Origin: an uncultured Burkholderiales bacterium
Lineage (GTDB): Bacteria > Pseudomonadota > Gammaproteobacteria > Burkholderiales > Thiobacillaceae
Length of the DNA: 5,741 bases
NCBI GenBank assembly: GCA_937925755.1
Contig: CALAMX010000170.1
Coordinates: forward strand, 1 to 5,741
Direction: 5' to 3'
Positions 3,471-5,741 of this stretch are shown piece by piece (the stretch's first letter is position 1; the number at the start of each line of letters is the position of its first letter). A model generated the notes under the pieces. The model was given only the letters and a program-made list of their open reading frames with translations. It was not told the origin of the DNA and did no database searches. Position numbers and translations under genes: made by a program.

Positions 3471-5432
3471 TCAGGCCGTGGCGGTGATTGTCTGACCGGC
3501 ATCGAGGCCGCGCATGGCCACGCCAGTGAGCAGGGAGAACTCTTTGACGATGGCCTCGATCTCGTCGAGCCGGGCCTTGATCTGCACCATCTCGCGCTGG
3601 ACCGCCTGGCTACGCTCCTGAATGGAGGCCAGGTTGGCGTGCACCTTGCTGATGTTCTCCAGACGGTGTTCGAGCTGGGCCTTGTGTTCCTGGATACGGG
3701 CGACGATGGGGTCGAGGGTGAGCCGCAGCCAGGTCTCGGTCTCCATGCGCACCTGCTGGAAGACGATGCGCGCCTGGGTGACCAGGCCGATGTAGAACTT
3801 CTTCACCATGAAGCGCTTCTCCAGCATGATGTTCATGGGGTCGGCGCAAAATTCCTGGGTGCTGATCACCAACTCGTCGAGACGTCCGCGATAGCGGCTG
3901 AGGTCGAGTAGGGGCGGATCGATCGCCTCGAGACCGTGCTCGTCGCGGAAGCGCTGGTAGGCGGCATTGAGCAGTTGCTTGATGGCCGCACTCTGCTGCA
4001 GCGCGTGGTCGAACTCGGCACTCATGCGCCGGATGAGGAGCTGCATGCCGCGGGTCAGGCCCGCCGTGGTCCAGCTGTCGTTGATGGCCATCATCGATTC
4101 CTCGATGATCTTGTCCATGCGCTCCTCATCCAGGTGAGCGAGCAGCTCCCAGCCTTGCTGCGAGACCACCTTACGGGTGACGTTGAAGTTGCGCGTGGTC
4201 TCCTCGTACTTCTGTTTGTCGGCCAAGACCTTTTCGCGCATCTGCTCGACGATCTGCTGGTTCTTGCCGGTCAGCGCCTGCAAGTCCAGCAGGCTCTGGC
4301 GCGCGGCAAGCAGGCGCTTGTGTGCCGCCTCGCGCGTTTCGCTCAAGCGCGGGCCCAGCTCCTTGACGACTGCCTCGCGCATGATCTTCTCACGCGAGGG
4401 GATGATCTCGCGTGCCAGCATCACCTCCAAGGCCTGGATGCCGGAGCGTTTGAGCAACTCCTGATCGCCCCGGATCTTGGCCACCAGCGCCTTTTGCGCC
4501 GAGATGGCGAGCACCGCCCCGGTGGGGATCCCCAGCTGGGTGGCGGTGGATTCGATCTGCCGCTGGATGGTGCGGGCGATCTCCTCCGGGCTCTTGAGAT
4601 CGTCCCAGAGCATGTCGATCTTGTTGAGCACGGCGTAATGCTGGCTGGTGTGCTTGACCACCATCTTGTTCCAGATCTCGAAGTCGGACTGGGTCACCCC
4701 GGTGTCGGTGGCGAGCAGGAACAGCAGGGCATGCGCATTGGGGATGGCGGAGAGCGTCAGCTCCGGCTCCGCCCCCATGGCATTGAGCCCCGGCGTGTCG
4801 AGGATGGCCAGGCCCGATTCCAGCAGCGGATGCGGAAAGTTGATCATGGCATAGCGCCAGGCCGGAATCTCAACGCGATCCTGGTCCTTGACCATGTAGG
4901 CGAGGCTGGGGTCGTTCTCGTCCCACAGGCCCAGGGCGCGCGCTTCCACCTTGAACACCACCTTGGTCTCGGCGAGTTTGCGCATGGCGCTGACCATGGC
5001 GTTGGGGTCTGCCACGTCGAGCTTGAGCGTGTTCCACTCCACCGGCATGCGCTTGAGGGCGTTGATGCTTTCGTCTCGGAAGCGGGTCTCGATGGGTAGC
5101 AGGCGGATGTAGGGCTCTGCCTCGGGGTCATAAAAGATCTCCGTCGGGCACATGGTGGTGCGCCCGGCGTCGGAGGGCAGCAGCCTTTGCTTGAAATCGG
5201 AGAAGAACAGGGCGTTGATGAGCTCGGTCTTGCCGCGCGAGAATTCGGCCACGAAGGCGAGCAGCAACCGGTCCTTTTTCAGGTTTTCGGTCAGGTCATA
5301 CAAACGCAGAAGCTGTTCCGGCTCGACCTCGGCATAGCGTTCCAGCCACTCCTTGTAGGCCGTCACCACCTTGACCAGCCGGTCGCGCCGGTTGCGAAAC
5401 CGGGATATGCCGCTTTCCAGGCCGTAGTTCAT
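3471..5432 (-). CDS. Dynamin-family GTPase, soluble, with coiled-coil C-terminus
   Basis: This 653-residue protein has an N-terminal helical segment (1-52) and a large GTPase domain (about 55-345). G1 is AEFSRGKT (62-69), with Ala62 where dynamins have Gly and with K68 and T69 kept. G2 is around T92-T93 (RTTMCPTE), G3 is D212-TPG (212-215), G4 is NKID (270-273), and G5 is probably ISAQK (310-314). The G2-G3 gap of about 118 residues is long and holds an extra helical insert. The rest is mainly helical: a stalk-like region at 345-500, a basic amphipathic patch at 534-560, and a heptad-like coiled coil at 574-632. No segment is hydrophobic enough to span a membrane. Bacterial dynamin-like proteins hydrolyse GTP while oligomerising on membranes. 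The target here is unknown. The ATG at 5432 sits about ten bases after an AGAGGG stretch and overlaps the yggU stop as ATGA, so the two are translationally coupled. The zinc-ribbon gene follows 14 bp downstream. Confidence 0.92.
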   Translation of the reverse strand: MNYGLESGISRFRNRRDRLVKVVTAYKEWLERYAEVEPEQLLRLYDLTENLKKDRLLLAFVAEFSRGKTELINALFFSDFKQRLLPSDAGRTTMCPTEIFYDPEAEPYIRLLPIETRFRDESINALKRMPVEWNTLKLDVADPNAMVSAMRKLAETKVVFKVEARALGLWDENDPSLAYMVKDQDRVEIPAWRYAMINFPHPLLESGLAILDTPGLNAMGAEPELTLSAIPNAHALLFLLATDTGVTQSDFEIWNKMVVKHTSQHYAVLNKIDMLWDDLKSPEEIARTIQRQIESTATQLGIPTGAVLAISAQKALVAKIRGDQELLKRSGIQALEVMLAREIIPSREKIMREAVVKELGPRLSETREAAHKRLLAARQSLLDLQALTGKNQQIVEQMREKVLADKQKYEETTRNFNVTRKVVSQQGWELLAHLDEERMDKIIEESMMAINDSWTTAGLTRGMQLLIRRMSAEFDHALQQSAAIKQLLNAAYQRFRDEHGLEAIDPPLLDLSRYRGRLDELVISTQEFCADPMNIMLEKRFMVKKFYIGLVTQARIVFQQVRMETETWLRLTLDPIVARIQEHKAQLEHRLENISKVHANLASIQERSQAVQREMVQIKARLDEIEAIVKEFSLLTGVAMRGLDAGQTITATA

Positions 5433-5741
5433 GTTTCAGGCGCCCTCTTCTCCAGACATCGTCCCACCGTCGCCGGGTCAGCGCGGACATGGATGATCTT
5501 GCGGCGGGATCTTTCACCTTGCACGATTGTAACCTCCCTGCGCGGTCGCTTGAGTAACCCCGCCAAAAATTCGATCAGGGCGGCATTGGCCGCCCCCTCT
5601 ACGGCAGCCGCAGCGATACGGATCTTGAGGGCGTCGCCGTGGGTTCCGGCCAGCTCACTGCGGGCAGCGCCGGGCTGGACATGGATACACAGGCGTGTCC
5701 CGCCGTCGCTGGCGGGCGCAAGCCAGTGGGGTAGCGCCGCG
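5429..5741 (-). CDS. yggU: YggU/DUF167-family protein, 5' end outside the window
   Basis: Reading the minus strand inward from the right edge gives 103 codons and a TGA at 5431-5429. The frame matches the DUF167 family: R-L-C-I-H-V-Q-P-G-A-A-R-S near 16-28, then GTHGDALKIRI (32-42), then the family hallmark VEGAANAALIEFLAGLL (47-63), V-T-I-V-Q-G-E-R-S-R-R-K-I-I (70-83) and a short extension. E. coli YggU is about 100 residues, so only a few N-terminal residues are likely missing. The biochemical role of the family is not established. In many proteobacteria yggU follows proC and yggT, so those may lie just beyond the right edge, which is inference. The stop overlaps the GTPase start by four bases (ATGA), making yggU the upstream member of this operon. 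The gene has no start in the window and is easily missed. Confidence 0.9.
   Translation of the reverse strand, partial: AALPHWLAPASDGGTRLCIHVQPGAARSELAGTHGDALKIRIAAAAVEGAANAALIEFLAGLLKRPRREVTIVQGERSRRKIIHVRADPATVGRCLEKRAPET

Noticed and set aside
3063..3911. Open frame of 282 codons on the plus strand
   Set aside because: It is antisense to the zinc-ribbon gene and the 3' part of the GTPase gene. It is low-complexity and crosses the boundary of two well-supported genes.
3936..5099. Open frame of 387 codons on the plus strand
   Set aside because: It lies fully antisense to the dynamin-like GTPase, whose motifs are clear. Its His/Leu/Asp-rich composition is typical of a shadow frame in GC-rich DNA, and it has no recognisable domain.
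1..5741. Mobile elements, CRISPR arrays, tRNA or rRNA
   Set aside because: I saw no transposase or integrase motifs, no regularly spaced direct repeats, and no cloverleaf or rRNA-like stretches. Nearly all of the sequence is taken up by ordinary protein genes.

Overview
This is a GC-rich, gene-dense chromosomal window. It most likely comes from a beta- or gammaproteobacterium. The clues are the N-terminus of a proteobacterial-type HemE, a YcgR-like PilZ protein, a YggU (DUF167) protein, a ribosome-hibernation factor fused to a cold-shock domain, and a dynamin-family GTPase of a type I associate with betaproteobacteria. That last association is from memory. I see no mobile elements, tRNA, rRNA or CRISPR.

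Layout from left to right. (1) A leftward pair: the first 33 residues of hemE at the left edge (bases 1-100), preceded by a small two-helix membrane protein with a weak YggT-like look (129-428). (2) A rightward gene for a five-repeat TPR protein (515-1114), divergent from that pair. (3) A 93-bp convergent gap holding two overlapping inverted repeats. (4) A leftward two-gene operon: a tandem-CBS protein (1762-2211), then an HPF/RaiA-like protein with a C-terminal cold-shock domain (1208-1744). (5) A 91-bp divergent promoter region with a GC-rich imperfect hairpin. (6) A rightward YcgR-like PilZ protein (2303-2995). (7) A tight leftward operon: YggU at the right edge (5429-5741, 5' end outside the window), a 653-residue dynamin-like GTPase (3471-5432) and a small zinc-ribbon protein with a basic tail (3025-3456).

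Functional reading. The CBS/HPF-CSD pair looks like a unit for stress or energy-state response: a nucleotide-binding sensor module made together with a ribosome-silencing, RNA-binding protein. The PilZ protein suggests c-di-GMP control of motility. The GTPase/zinc-ribbon pair is the least described part. The GTPase has all the G motifs except the first Gly of the P-loop, a long insertion between G2 and G3, and a helical, coiled-coil C-terminal half with no membrane-spanning helix. It is translationally coupled to yggU through an ATGA overlap, and the zinc-ribbon gene follows after 14 bp. The two edge genes, hemE and yggU, were found by translating the ends directly.
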